Source: Lasiosphaeria ovina (taxonomy: Eukaryota; Ascomycota; Sordariomycetes; Sordariales; Lasiosphaeriaceae). Taken from it: 64,000 nucleotides of DNA. The position numbers and the translations under genes were made by a program. The DNA lies in the NCBI GenBank assembly GCA_033439765.1, contig JAULSN010000001.1:8742001-8806000 (forward strand), written 5' to 3'. The notes beneath the pieces are model-generated. The model saw only the letters and a list, made by a program, of their open reading frames with translations. It searched no databases and was not told the origin of the DNA. Below are positions 31,400 through 41,377 of this stretch, in pieces. How positions within the stretch are numbered: the stretch's first letter is position 1; every line of letters begins with the position of its first letter.

Positions 31400-33900
31400 G
31401 CCTTCGGCTACCGACCACTTTTCTAATAGGGAGACTAGGAAGATATCATGGAGCCGGGCGTACTTGGCTAGTAGTTCGACCCGGTATACCTACGTGCCGA
31501 TCCTTTCCGTAATCTTGACTGGGATGAACCTTGGTGCTAGCTTCCTTCCTACCTTGAATCGGAAGTTCTGTATAGAGAGTCTAACTGTCTCTCCTACTTC
31601 GAATTCGATCTACTAGTATCGTACGTCGTAGTATTTCTTCTGGGAGTCCACTACCTTCTGCCAGTGGTAGTACAACCTCTCCCTCAGGTGTGCTAGCTTG
31701 CTTAGCCGCTCGTGAACCCCTTGTACCTTCAGCTGTGTAGAGGGTACGTAATGCGCCATCCGAGGATTATAGCCGTATAGGGCCTCGAACGGGCTCGCTC
31801 CGATGGTTGCGTATACGCTATTGTTATACGCAAACTCCGCTTCGTGGAGTAGTAGTGCCTACTAGGCCTCTTCGTCGGTAAAGCACCTTAAATAGTGCTA
31901 TAGGCTTTGGTATGTTCGTTCCGACTGGCTATCGGTCTACGGGTGGTAGGCTGTTGAGAGCCTCTGCTTAACTTGGCGAGCTTTGGAGAGCTCCACCTAG
32001 AAATTACTAGTTAATAGGGAATCTCGGTCGGAGACCATACCTATTAGTATACCAAATCGGCATTCCACATACTCGTAGAGTAGCTGGGCTAACTCGGCTG
32101 CCGTAACCGTAGTAGTAGTTGGGATAAAGAGCGCGGTTTTCGTAAACCGGTCCATAACTACTAGGATGGCATCTACGATACGGTCCTTATACTAGTAAGG
32201 GGGTAGCTTCGTAATGAAATCTAGGCTGATCTCTTCGAAAGGTTAGATAGGTAGCGGTAGGGAGCTGAGTTTCCCGTATAGCTTGTGCCTTGGTTGTCGG
32301 TTACCGAGGTATACCTGGTACTATTTTGTGTAAGCTTGTACTTCTACGTCTAGATTTTCCTAGTAGAATCTTCGCTTTAATAGGTCCACTATCTTATAGC
32401 TCCTAAAATACCCGGCTCTGGGGTTATCGTGGTACAAGCGTATTAGCTCTCTTCGTACTACTGGCGCTACTGGGATTACCAGCCTACCTTTATATCGGAG
32501 GGCCCCCTCATCATTAACGCTATCGTTTCCTAGCCTACCCTAGAACCCAGTACCTATACGCCTTATATTGTTATTCCCTGGTTTCCCTATGGGCCTAGTA
32601 CCCGCGTTATCAACGTTATTATTTCCTAGTCTGCCCTGGAATCCAGTACCCATACGCGTATTATTATTCCCTAGTTTCCCTATAGGCCTAGTACCCGCGT
32701 TTCTTTAATCCTCGAGCACCTCCTTAATACGGCTTCTATATTCGAGATCCCCTTTCTATAGGGCGATAATCGACCTATAGAATCTATACCTAGGATCCTG
32801 TTCCTTAGCTGCCTCACCGGCGTAAACCTCTACCGCAACCGCGTAAGGAATTAATAGGTCGGTACCCTAAGCGTTTAGCTTTAGTTACCCCTCGACCCTC
32901 TAATCTAACCGCCCCGGCGAGATCGTCTACTCTGGCGAGTCCGTAGTAGTTCTCCTAGTACGGCGTCCCAGCCCCTCCGTCGGGGTACTTCCGTCCCGCT
33001 AATAGCTCCTTTCCCGGGGCTCCGCTTTATCAAACGCCACGCGTCCGGTGGCCCCGAGGGCAAAGCGCGTTATAGCCGAAACCCTAGCCACACCTTCAAC
33101 TCGAGGATATTGAAGGGTCTATTCAACTTGTCTCACCGCTCTACGGTACTTCCGGGAGCACGACTTCCTCTATACCCCGGCCTTAATCTAGGCCACGATT
33201 GCCCTTACTACTACTAGCAACTCCCTAGCTAATTGTAGCTTCTTCGTTAAGGTGGGTAATATATCGTCGTAGGCAATCTCTCCTACTATATAGTCCGGTC
33301 TTCTTGAAAGGGGGTCGGCGGGGTTGGTAGCCCCAGGTCGATATTCGAGGTCGAAATCGAAAGGAGATAGGCGGTATACCCATCTAGCTAAGCGGCCCTT
33401 GAGGTCTCGGGCTGGGGCTACGATTACCCCTTTTAAGGCCTCGTAATCGGTGAGAACTACGAACCTCTGGTCGGTGCCGCCTAGGTAGTGGCCCCAGTGC
33501 TCGAGGGACTCGATAATAGCGATAAGTTCCTTCTGCCCGGTGGCCCACTGGAGCTCAGTATCGGTGAGCTTCCTTGACTAGTAGGCTATAGGGCGCTATT
33601 AAGAGTCGACTAGCTATGAGAGGATCCCGGAGATCGCCTTATTGCTAGTATCGGTCTCGACTCTAGTCTGGCGGGTTGGATCCCAGTAGGTAAGAAAACC
33701 TACTTGACTAAACGCTACTTTGAGGTGGTTGAAGGCGGTATCGGCCTCTAGTGGCCATCGGAAAGGGTTAGTGGCCTCTCCTTTTAGTAGTACGGTAATG
33801 GGGGCTATGATCCTAGAATACCCCTAGATAAACCGGCGGTAGAAGTTGGCGAATCCGAGGAAGACTTATATCTCTCGTATTGACTAGGGTGCGGGCCATT
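31400..33900 (-). pseudogene. RNase H and integrase region, heavily mutated
   Basis: Fragments on minus include WATGQKELIAIIESLEHWGHYL and LTDYEALKGV (RNase H). Integrase fragments include RELIRLYHDNPRAGYFRSYK, LDFITKLPPY, VSDRDSLL and RLSTAYHP.TDS. Zinc-binding His/Cys of the integrase N-terminus appear replaced by Tyr, as C-to-T would give. Numerous TAG codons stand at Gln positions. A roughly 110-bp tandem repeat (32530-32700) lies in the spacer between the two domains. Confidence 0.75.
32530..32700. repeat. Tandem repeat between RNase H and integrase
   Basis: Units containing TTATTCCCT(G)GTTTCCCTA..GGCCTAGTACCCGCGTT recur with small changes. They encode a Gly/Asn-rich spacer (pattern GTRPIGKxGNNN) on the minus strand. 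Confidence 0.6.
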
Positions 33901-33901
33901 C

Positions 33902-34471
33902 TTAGATTGCCTTAACCCGCTCGAGGTCTATTGAGATACCTTGGTGGTTAATGATAAAGCCTAGGAACTCGACTTGGTCCTGGTAGAAGGAGCATTTTGA
34001 CCGTTTAGCGAAGAGCTGGGCTTGTTCGAGACGGTCGAGCACCTCTAGGATATGGCGGGTATGCTCCTCACGGGTGGTGGAGTAGATGAGGATATTATCG
34101 AGGTAGACGATACAAAACATATCTACTAGGCCGGCTAAGGCCCTATTGATATAGGCTTGGAAGGTGGCCGGCGCGTTAGTCAAGCCGAACGGCATGACTG
34201 TATATTCGAATTGCCCGTACCGGGTCTTGAAGGCCGTTTTCCACTGATCGGCCCGGCGGATTCGGATCCGGTGGTACGTATCCTTGAGGTCAAGCTTAGT
34301 GAAGAACCGGGCGCCGGTAAGACGGTCTATAAGGTCACTAATCAGCGGCAGCGGGTACCGGTTCTTGATAGTGATCTTATTTAGGCCCCGGTAGTCAACG
34401 TACAACCGTAGGGTCCCATCCTTCTTAGGGATAAAGATAACCGGGGCTCCGGCAGGGCTGCTGCTTTCCAC
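33902..34471 (-). pseudogene. Reverse transcriptase core, active site altered
   Basis: The 189 open codons include APVIFIPKKDGTLR, YPLPLISDLIDRLTGARFFTKLDLKDTYH and MPFGLTNAPATFQAYIN, a Ty3/gypsy reverse transcriptase. The catalytic YxDD reads YLDN, with the second Asp changed to Asn, consistent with a G-to-A change. This alone should abolish polymerase activity. Confidence 0.85.
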
Positions 34472-34609
34472 GATACGGCCGTTAGCGAGGTTTTCCCGAA
34501 TATAGGCGGCGAGTTCGTCAAGCTGGGCCTGGCTTAGGGGGTAAATATGGCCCTACGGTGGCGTGGATCCTTCTTCAAGGTCGATATAATGCTCCGCTCC
34601 TTCTAGGGT

Positions 34610-35271
34610 GTTAGGTTCCCGAGCTGCTTATTCCGAGAAGACAGTTGTTCGGTGTGCAAGCTCCGGGGGTAAAGGTTCTGGGTTTGGCTCCTATATCGGG
34701 CCGTCGAGGGTATCGATATGGTCCTCCTCGGGCCCGATAACTACGTTGGAGACTATGGCCGTAAAGGCGGGTGCGCCGTTAAGGACGTCTCGGGCGAATT
34801 CCCCCGGCAGGATCTCCGAGTAACGGCCCCATTCGAAGGCGTTAAGGGCGGTATGAAGAACCACGCCCTCTAATCCTATACCCGGGTTCCCCCATAGTAT
34901 TAGTGGGGCCCCCTTTGGCCGCTTGACCCCGTAGAAGAATTGAGATACGGTACGGGGGTTCCCGTATATGTTAGTAAGTTGGAGAGTAAGGTGGAAAATG
35001 CCGTGGTTCTTGATCCGGCTACCGTTAGGGTTAATAAGCTGCGGTAGGTCGAGGCCTTCGGCCTCCGGGAGTATGGGGATGTAATATACCCGGTAGAACC
35101 GGTGATCTACGTAATTGACTTGGGCCCCCGTATCGGCATTAATGACTACCGTTAGTAGTGCGGCCTTCTGGCCACGGCGCCAGGAGCGAGTACTACCTTG
35201 GATGGTGAAGGTAGGGCCTGGTTTTACCCCGTCGTAGATGGCCTGGGTAGATCGATCGGGGTTATCGTCTA
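34610..35271 (-). pseudogene. Aspartic protease region
   Basis: The minus frame contains VINADTGAQVNYVD (active-site DTGA near 35127-35150), the hallmark of retroviral-type aspartic proteases that process Gag-Pol. It is followed by in-frame TAG stops upstream of the reverse transcriptase. Confidence 0.6.
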
Positions 35272-36468
35272 CTAGCTCCCGTTTCCCGAGTCGTCTTCGG
35301 AGTTAGAGGGTTCCGGGCACGGGTCCTCGAGGTCTCCGTAGTCCCCTACCTCGATTCTCTGGACCTTGGCGTCCGGGCCTGGTGCGGCCGTAGGGCGCCG
35401 AGGCGGGAGGGTGCACTGGCGTTGCATATGCCCTACTTTGCCATAGTTATAGTATGTAGGAGGCTCCCTGGCGCGGAGCGGTGCCTGGGCGTTCGGCCCA
35501 GTGGCGGGTGGGGCGTAGGTAACGGGTTGGTCTGGTGTGGGGGAGCCCCGAAGCTCCCTGCGTTGAATCCGGGCTTTGTCATGGCGGGGTCCGGAGTACG
35601 GTTCCTCCGTCGTACGGTGTAGTTTTCGGGCCTCGCTAAGGCTGGTGGGGGAGCCCAGCCTTTTCCGGTACGTTTCTTTGTCGTTGCCGTTCCTTAGGTA
35701 GGCCCGGGCGAGCCAGATCCGCTCATACCACTTAGCGCACTCCTTTGCCGAGGTGACGTTAGGGACGGCCTCGGTATATCGATTGTGGTAGAAGCGGTCA
35801 AGTTTGATCCAATAGTCCCGGGCCATAAAGGTGGTATTGATGTCCATATCCGGCAGGTGCCTCACTAGCGTAGACCATTCGCGGTAGAATTCCTAAGGGG
35901 ACCGGCCGCGTTGAGTACATACTAGCCATTCTTTGTGTGCTTGTACTTCGCCGGATTTGCTGCCGAGGTAGTCCGCATTAACGTATTCTTTGAACTCCTG
36001 CCAGGTAATCCGCTCGAAGTCCCCTTCGTGGAGCTGCTTCTAGTAGGCCCGCCACTGCTACTGCGCTTCTGGCTCCATCCAAGTGCTGGCCCACTGGACT
36101 TGGAGCCATTGAGGTCGGTCTAGGCGGGTTGCGTTTCCTTGTTCGGTGGCTAGGAGCTAGTCTTCCTTGTCCTGGAGGGAGGCGTCGAGCTTGAGCTTGC
36201 CGACTGCGTAGGAGGGAGGGCGATCATCCTTCAATCTAGGGGGCCCTCCCTGCGGTCCTAGGTTAGCCAGAGTAGTTCCAAGGTTGCCTAGGCCGGTAGA
36301 AAAGTTGGTCATCGCCTGCAATATCAAGGTTTGGAACTGCTGGGGATCCATGCTAGTAGAGGGCGTAGGAGAGTCCTGTACGGGGTCGTTCAAATCCTCG
36401 AGGGTCGCTTGTTGGGTTGAACTGGCCTGAGGAGTGGCTCTCCCCTTTCCACGAGTGTTGCCTGCCAT
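35272..36468 (-). pseudogene. Gag, broken
   Basis: The N-terminal part (36468-36157) begins MAGNTRGKGRATPQ. The C-terminal part (35865-35272) has YYNYGKVGHMQRQC, a CCHC zinc knuckle in which the first two Cys positions read Tyr. Between them stops interrupt the frame, all TAG at expected Gln. Gag forms the particle, so this copy could move only with help. Confidence 0.75.
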
Positions 36469-36512
36469 AGTGACCGGCTCGATCGTTACCGGTGGTAGGG
36501 AGGTTGAAGAAT

Positions 36513-36776
36513 TGTAAGAGAGGGCAGGTACGCCTGATCAAGGTGGTCACAATGTAGGCAAGAAGAAGGGCGAGCAATGAGTGGCATTGGTGTAAGACTT
36601 CAACCTGGCCCTCGCAAAGGAAGGTGGGCGAGGGCCGCTGCTTATATACATGCTCAGGGGCTCCGTTCCTTGTGACGGCAGTAGCTGTGCCAACTGGCAG
36701 TGGTCTGGCCAGTTGGTGACAGGTGGTGGGCGCACACAAAGGTGTGCGCACGTGCTTGGGGTGCTCTTTCCTTACA
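36513..36776 (-). repeat. 5' LTR of the chromovirus
   Basis: 264 bp, one difference from the other LTR. In element orientation the sequence after it runs ATTCTTCAACCTCCC before the gag ATG about 45 nt on, and no standard tRNA primer-binding site is obvious. Confidence 0.92.
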
Positions 36777-37796
36777 TTTGACTACCCTGAGCGGCTTAAA
36801 TGGACCAAACCTAACATTGTTACTCGGGAAAAAATGGATCCAATATTCCTCGGTTTTCTCAACGCTACCTACTTCCGTGAGTATATGCTCAAATACCTTC
36901 AAGAGCCTACGGATGACCCTGGGCTCGAATACAAGCGCCCAGTCGATTAATAACTATATTATAATAGTTATAATCATATACTTGGTCGAATTCCTCCCTT
37001 ACCCCCTCGCCAACAGGGGGAAAACAAACCTCAAGCCGGCTCCTTTTCCGGCATTACGTTAGATTAGTTGTCTACGTAGTGTAAAGAGCAGGTACAGGCT
37101 CTCGTACCGCCTGAAAAAAAGAGATTTGACGTGATCTCCGAGATGTGGATGGACGAGAGGCTCCAGGTTACAATTGCAAGGCTATTTAAGTCCCGGGGTA
37201 AAAAGGAGCTTCCTTTTACTGACTGGGAGGGCCTCGTTATAAAGGTCCCGGCACTCAACGACTGGGAATACCAAGACGAAGAAGGCGAGGATCTGGTGAT
37301 GTTTTTACTCGTATCTATTAACAAGATTCACGAGCTTTAGGGTGCTTAGAAGAAGAAGAAGGCCGACCTTCGTGCCTCAAGGACTTTAGAAGGCGGTATT
37401 TCTCCCGATACATTACGCAAGCGGGTTGGAGAGCTATCTATTGACTCTCCTACCGCCTCACGGTCTCGCACATAGGGCGCGTATATACCGTAGCGAAGCC
37501 GTATATGCAACGTAGAAATGCCGCACCTAAGCGGCTCTCGCCTACCTACCTAGCTTAATTACCTGCCTTGGGCGCATTTCTATAGCTTGTTAGATTACTC
37601 GTCAATTTATATATTATTCCCTACAAATTGAGGCTCTATATGGACCAAAATGAGGCTCTATATGGGGCATATGGTAGCCCCTGAGCGTAAAAAGGGGCTC
37701 CCTGAGGGTAAAGAAAGGGGTCCCCTGCGTATAAATGCTACTAATCGTCTCAAAGTAAGCCGTTGAGCGTTGTTTATTTATACTATAACTGTTTAT

Positions 37797-40633
37797 TTAT
37801 ACTATAACCGCTACTAAGCGCTCTGCTAACTAGTCGCCCGTAAGATTAATAGCCTATACCCAGAAGTCATCTTCGGCATCGAATAAACGCAGGCCCTCTT
37901 CGCCCTAGTTAATTTCTCCATCCTTAGTACTACCTAGTATAGTCCCGGGGACAAGACGCTACTCTGTAAGGTCCTTAGGCTTAATAATAGCCTTATTGAA
38001 GTTATTAAGCTTTTCTAGTAGTATTTGTTGCCCTCTCTTAAAGATATTAGGGGTATTAAATGCTTTAGGGCGGTCCTCCTTATTATTCCGCTTGGTGATG
38101 CTATCGTTATATAGCTTATATGCGTACGAAATGATGTCTGCTATAGGGTCGCCGGCCTTATGTATTCCCTTCTGTTTACTCTCGAAGAGAGTCTCAACCG
38201 ACTTACGAATGGTGGCTAGGAAATTGCCGTTCAGAGCTAGCCGCGAGAAGGTGGTATATATATCGTGAGTGGAGTTCTTATTATACTTGATATCTAGCGT
38301 ATATAAAGCGTTGATGTGTTCAAGTATAAGATTAATGGCCTTATAGCCACTCCCGGCTGTTATGTAACGAATTAGACCGCCCTTTAGAATCGCCCGTATC
38401 GTATGCTCCTCGCTAATACGAGGGTGTAGAAGCCAGGCAAAATATAACATCTCGGGGCCGTAATTCGACGACCTTCCTCCCTAGAACAACAATGGTAGAA
38501 TCGGTATAATATCCCTGAGGGTGCCCCAGTTACTATATCGAATGGCCTTATGAATAATGAAGAGGATCTTAGTATACTGGAGAAGCCGGTACTAGCTTCT
38601 GAACTCCTTATTAATAATATCGCCCTTTATAAGGTCGGAATAACGCCCTGTCTAGGCGTTATAGGTAAATAATTTCTCCCAAATAGTATTGATAGCGTCG
38701 TTAAGAATATCGGGGTCTAAGCCCTTTAGTAAATCGAGGACCGTTTCGACGTTGAGGTTATTATCGGTATTGATCTGGTTTTTCTTCTTCAACTCGTTAA
38801 GAATGAAGGCCAGAATTCGTATACTATAACCGTGTATTAATAGAGGTATGACCTGGTAATATTTTATGTTATTCTTCGTGATATTCTTGCCCTGGTGGAA
38901 AAACTGTATATTAGAAGAAATAATAGCGTTGGTAACGCTATTTTTATCGTTACTAGTATCCTAGAAAACCCTGAATAGTATCTTAATATAGTTGAGCTCG
39001 ATGTGAAAGAAAGCGGGTATAGGAATAAGCCACTTCTTTTGCTCCCACTTTTCGCTAGCCTCTAGTTGAGAGAGCTTGATGCGGCGAATAAAGGAGGTTG
39101 TTTTCATATCGCCGTAAATAAGAGTGAGGCGTTCATCGATGTTAGACTGTTAATTAAGTCCAAGCCTGCGTTTGAAGAGCTCTTCGTGTAATTTGTATAC
39201 GCCGTCGATAGTTCCTTCGTCCTTAAATATAGTACCGAGCTGTAGGTATGGAGAGGTATTGTATTTGACTCTCTTGACGACAGGCATGTCAGGGACGTTC
39301 TTTGTGAAGATCTTCATAAGAGCCTGCTTTACGAGCTACTTTGAGGCATTGTTGACGGTCTCTCGGCGCGGTAGGATGTAATCGATAATCATCCTCTTCG
39401 TGATCTTCGTTCGAGGCCGGAAATTGGCTTTCTGAATAGCTCCCCCGAGCTCTGGGTACGACATAATGCAGGCCGTTGTAAGATTGATCATCTCGTCTTT
39501 CTTCCCGCCAACTAGCTCTCTTGTTCGGCTTATGAAGTTGAAGTTATCGTAGACCACAATGCTGTTCGGATCCCGAGCCACCTTCTTGATGTTTTCTTTG
39601 GCCCTATCTGCCATCTCGTTGAGCATCCTATTCAGGGTCCAATATGAAGGGATGAGGCCGATATGTGCGAGGGTCTCTATTGCGCGCCTTGGTGTGCCGT
39701 TCGCGAGCATATATAGGCCAAGAACATCTCTCAAGAAAGAGCTGTTATTGCGTGCGTAGCCGCCTGTAAATAAGGAGGCGAATAGGAAGATTTGGGGGCT
39801 TTTCTCGTCGTCGAAGTCCATATTTGCCAGCTCTTTCTGGGTCATGCGCTATTACAATATTAGAACTATGATGGGAGAGAGACTCATAGGAATGGGATGA
39901 AGGGCCATGGGAATGGGACAGCGACCCATGGGAATGGGAGACATACCTGATTCTGTAGGACCTGTGATAAAAAGGTCACCAGATTCGGGGCTTCTTTTTT
40001 GAGCGTTGGCCAGGCTTGTTTGAGTGTGTTGTCGAGCCATGTAGTATCATAGACTTGTGCAATAGTAGTAGGCACTGCAGACTGGCCCTTGAAAGGCTCA
40101 AATACACTAAAAGCTGGCTCTTTGATGAGCATCTTCATCTCCTTACGTACAGTACTGCTGAAGGATACCGCCTCCTCGACGTGGTCGTCACTGATAATCG
40201 TAATGCCTTGTGTTTTGAGGGCATCGCGAATGGAAGGATTCATGAGAGCCTGAGCAAGTCGCCGGGTTCTTGCCCCAGCCGTTGGAGTGCCCTCCTCTGT
40301 CCACCTGTATAGAAAGGCATCGATATTGTATCTCTGAGGCTGATCTCCATCCCGTTATGCGCGTTGGTAGTTATTTTTGCGGCGTTGTAACCATATCTTC
40401 ATGGTTTCCTATAAAATATCGTCCGCTAGATGCACAGAATCGTCTAACTGGGCGTCTTCATCGTCATCGCCGTCATCATATTGAGGGGCTTCTACAGGGC
40501 CGGACTTCGTAGGAGAAGAGAGCTCAGGGGTGTTGCTCAGGCCAGTAAGTGAGCTTGTGTCATATAGTCGCAGTGACAACGGCTAACTCCCGCCGGGAAG
40601 GCCTGCATCCTCATCCTCTGGCGCGCCAGACAT
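37797..40633 (-). pseudogene. Large DUF6589-like protein of the DNA element, RIP-damaged
   Basis: Reading from ATG at 40633, the frame runs through an intron (donor GTATGT near 39946, acceptor AATAG near 39851) to a likely natural stop at 37797-37799, about 900 residues. At least ten in-frame stops occur, all but about two TAG, at places where Gln fits. Open pieces include LGLYMLANGTPRRAIETLAH, SIVVYDNFNFISRTRELVGG (the conserved YDN core of DUF6589-type proteins), ELNYIKILFR and HPRISEEHTIRAILKGG. The family name is my recollection of its pattern. No catalytic mechanism is proven, and I infer it to be the transposase because it is the only other large gene in the element. Confidence 0.65.
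39875..39942. repeat. Minisatellite inside the DUF6589-like intron
   Basis: Repeats of a CATRGGAATGGGAYR-type unit (plus strand) fill the intron between CAG|GTATGT and the acceptor. Confidence 0.7.
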
Positions 40634-40796
40634 GTTCTAATGATAAAATTAGTACCGGAATGCTCAGAATTTCTCGCGCTTTCGAATGGTACTAACGGCT
40701 TATTTTTGCGACGACTTTTGGTGTTGTTGTAGACCCGTAATTAGTTGAAGGTTGGTGGTTTGAAGATCTATGCCCGGGTCGATACACATTATGCAC

Positions 40797-40956
40797 TCAG
40801 ACCAGTACAGTGGCTCTTCTTCCCGGGTGTTGTGATTGGTTCAAATGTGTATTTGTGGGTCATATGTGGGTCAATGTCCCCTAAAATCTAAAAAATCGGG
40901 GCCGCAGGCCCCCCACTGGGGCGTAGCCCCTCTTTGAGCCACGGTACTGGTCTGAG
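40797..40956. repeat. Right subterminal foldback
   Basis: Arms 40797-40817 and 40936-40956 are 21-bp inverted repeats with one mismatch, separated by 118 nt. The outer arm overlaps the terminal repeat by CTCAGACC, as at the left end. The remaining arm sequence differs from the left foldback. Confidence 0.82.
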
Positions 40957-40969
40957 CTTGCTGAGATAA
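40949..40969 (-). repeat. Right terminal inverted repeat
   Basis: The reverse complement of this 21-bp block equals the left terminal repeat except for one base. Confidence 0.88.
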
Positions 40970-40977
40970 GTGCCTAC
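40970..40977. other. Right 8-bp target-site duplication (GTGCCTAC)
   Basis: It is identical to 28676-28683 and directly abuts the right terminal repeat. Confidence 0.85.
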
Positions 40978-41377
40978 CCACTACAGTACTTCTGGCTCAA
41001 GAGGGTGGAAGATCAATCGCCGCTTTCACAAGCGACAGCCTTGTCGCTGCATGTTTGGAGCGAAGTCCTGTGGGGCGCCAAGCCAATAACTACCAGAGTT
41101 CGGTCAACACTGCGTGCGTGCCAGCGGGGTCCACAAATCAACCCAATCCGGCGCGCTAGGCAACCAAGGCGCAGCCTAGCTGAGGGAGGGCTATAATGGC
41201 GTCGTCCCTCGTTTCGTTTGGGGTCACCCACGACCCAGCTTCCCAAGGCACCCCAATCCACTTTTCGATGGGCTAGCTCGAAGCTCCACCTACACTGGCT
41301 GTCCTCTGCATCTCTTTTTTGCGTACCAAACTTGAAGCCCATATATGGGGCCGCTTGCGCCTCCCGTTCGACCAACT
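40978..41377. promoter_or_regulatory. Promoter region of the MFS gene
   Basis: This stretch lies between the end of the DNA element and the transporter ATG. CCATATATGGG at 41339-41349 resembles a TATA element but overlaps the upstream in-frame ATG at 41345. No clear GATA cluster was established by eye. Confidence 0.35.

Larger units (their letters stand above)
30702..36776 (-). mobile_element. Ty3/gypsy chromovirus retrotransposon, nested in the helicase
   Basis: LTRs of 264 bp (30702-30965 and 36513-36776) start TGTAAG and end CTTACA and differ at one position. The 5-bp flanks TTTGA (30697-30701 and 36777-36781) are an exact target duplication. Coding order on the minus strand is gag, protease, reverse transcriptase, RNase H, integrase, chromodomain. 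A G-run polypurine tract lies next to the 3' LTR (30966-30982). The interior carries many TAG stops at Gln positions, so it looks non-autonomous. Confidence 0.92.
29235..37470 (+). pseudogene. RecQ-type DNA helicase, RIP-damaged and split by a retrotransposon
   Basis: Exon 1 (29235-29573) and exon 2 (from 29632) join in phase 0 across a 58-nt intron with branch CTAAC. A second in-frame ATG lies at 29268. Motifs read RQGQVEAVY, ATGYGKSA (Walker A), AIDELHMISEW (DEAH-like), FFSYTATL, then after an in-frame TAA at 30151, LASISLGMGMDIPDV and RIV.FGIPPG. Stops replace the Gln expected in DVQRIVQ and DIWQRF, as C-to-T at CA would produce. At 30701 the frame is broken by the LTR element. Past 36776 it resumes with DYPERLKWTKPNIVTREK and later EMWMDERLQVTIARLF (to 37340). 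RecQ helicases unwind DNA 3'-5'. As part of a mobile element it may once have served transposition or replication. It cannot make a full protein now. Confidence 0.85.
28684..40969. mobile_element. TIR DNA element with RecQ-like helicase and DUF6589-like protein
   Basis: The ends are 21-bp inverted repeats at 28684-28704 (TTATCTCAGCAGGCTCAGAC...) and 40949-40969, with one mismatch, flanked on both sides by the exact 8-bp duplication GTGCCTAC. Inside are a helicase gene on plus and a large DUF6589-like gene on minus, convergent, both broken by RIP-type stops. A 6,075-bp LTR retrotransposon is nested in the helicase, so the original element was about 6.2 kb. An 8-bp duplication is typical of hAT-like and some other cut-and-paste superfamilies. 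The candidate transposase is the DUF6589-like protein, by inference only. Each end also carries a subterminal inverted repeat. Confidence 0.85.

Noticed and set aside
29235..40633. Reassigned genetic code (TAG read as Gln)
   Set aside because: Intact genes elsewhere in the window use ordinary stops, and altered catalytic residues (YLDN, Cys-to-Tyr) show mutation rather than recoding.
28684..40977. Starship giant transposon
   Set aside because: No DUF3435 tyrosine recombinase is visible, and the element has clear inverted repeats with an 8-bp duplication, which do not fit.
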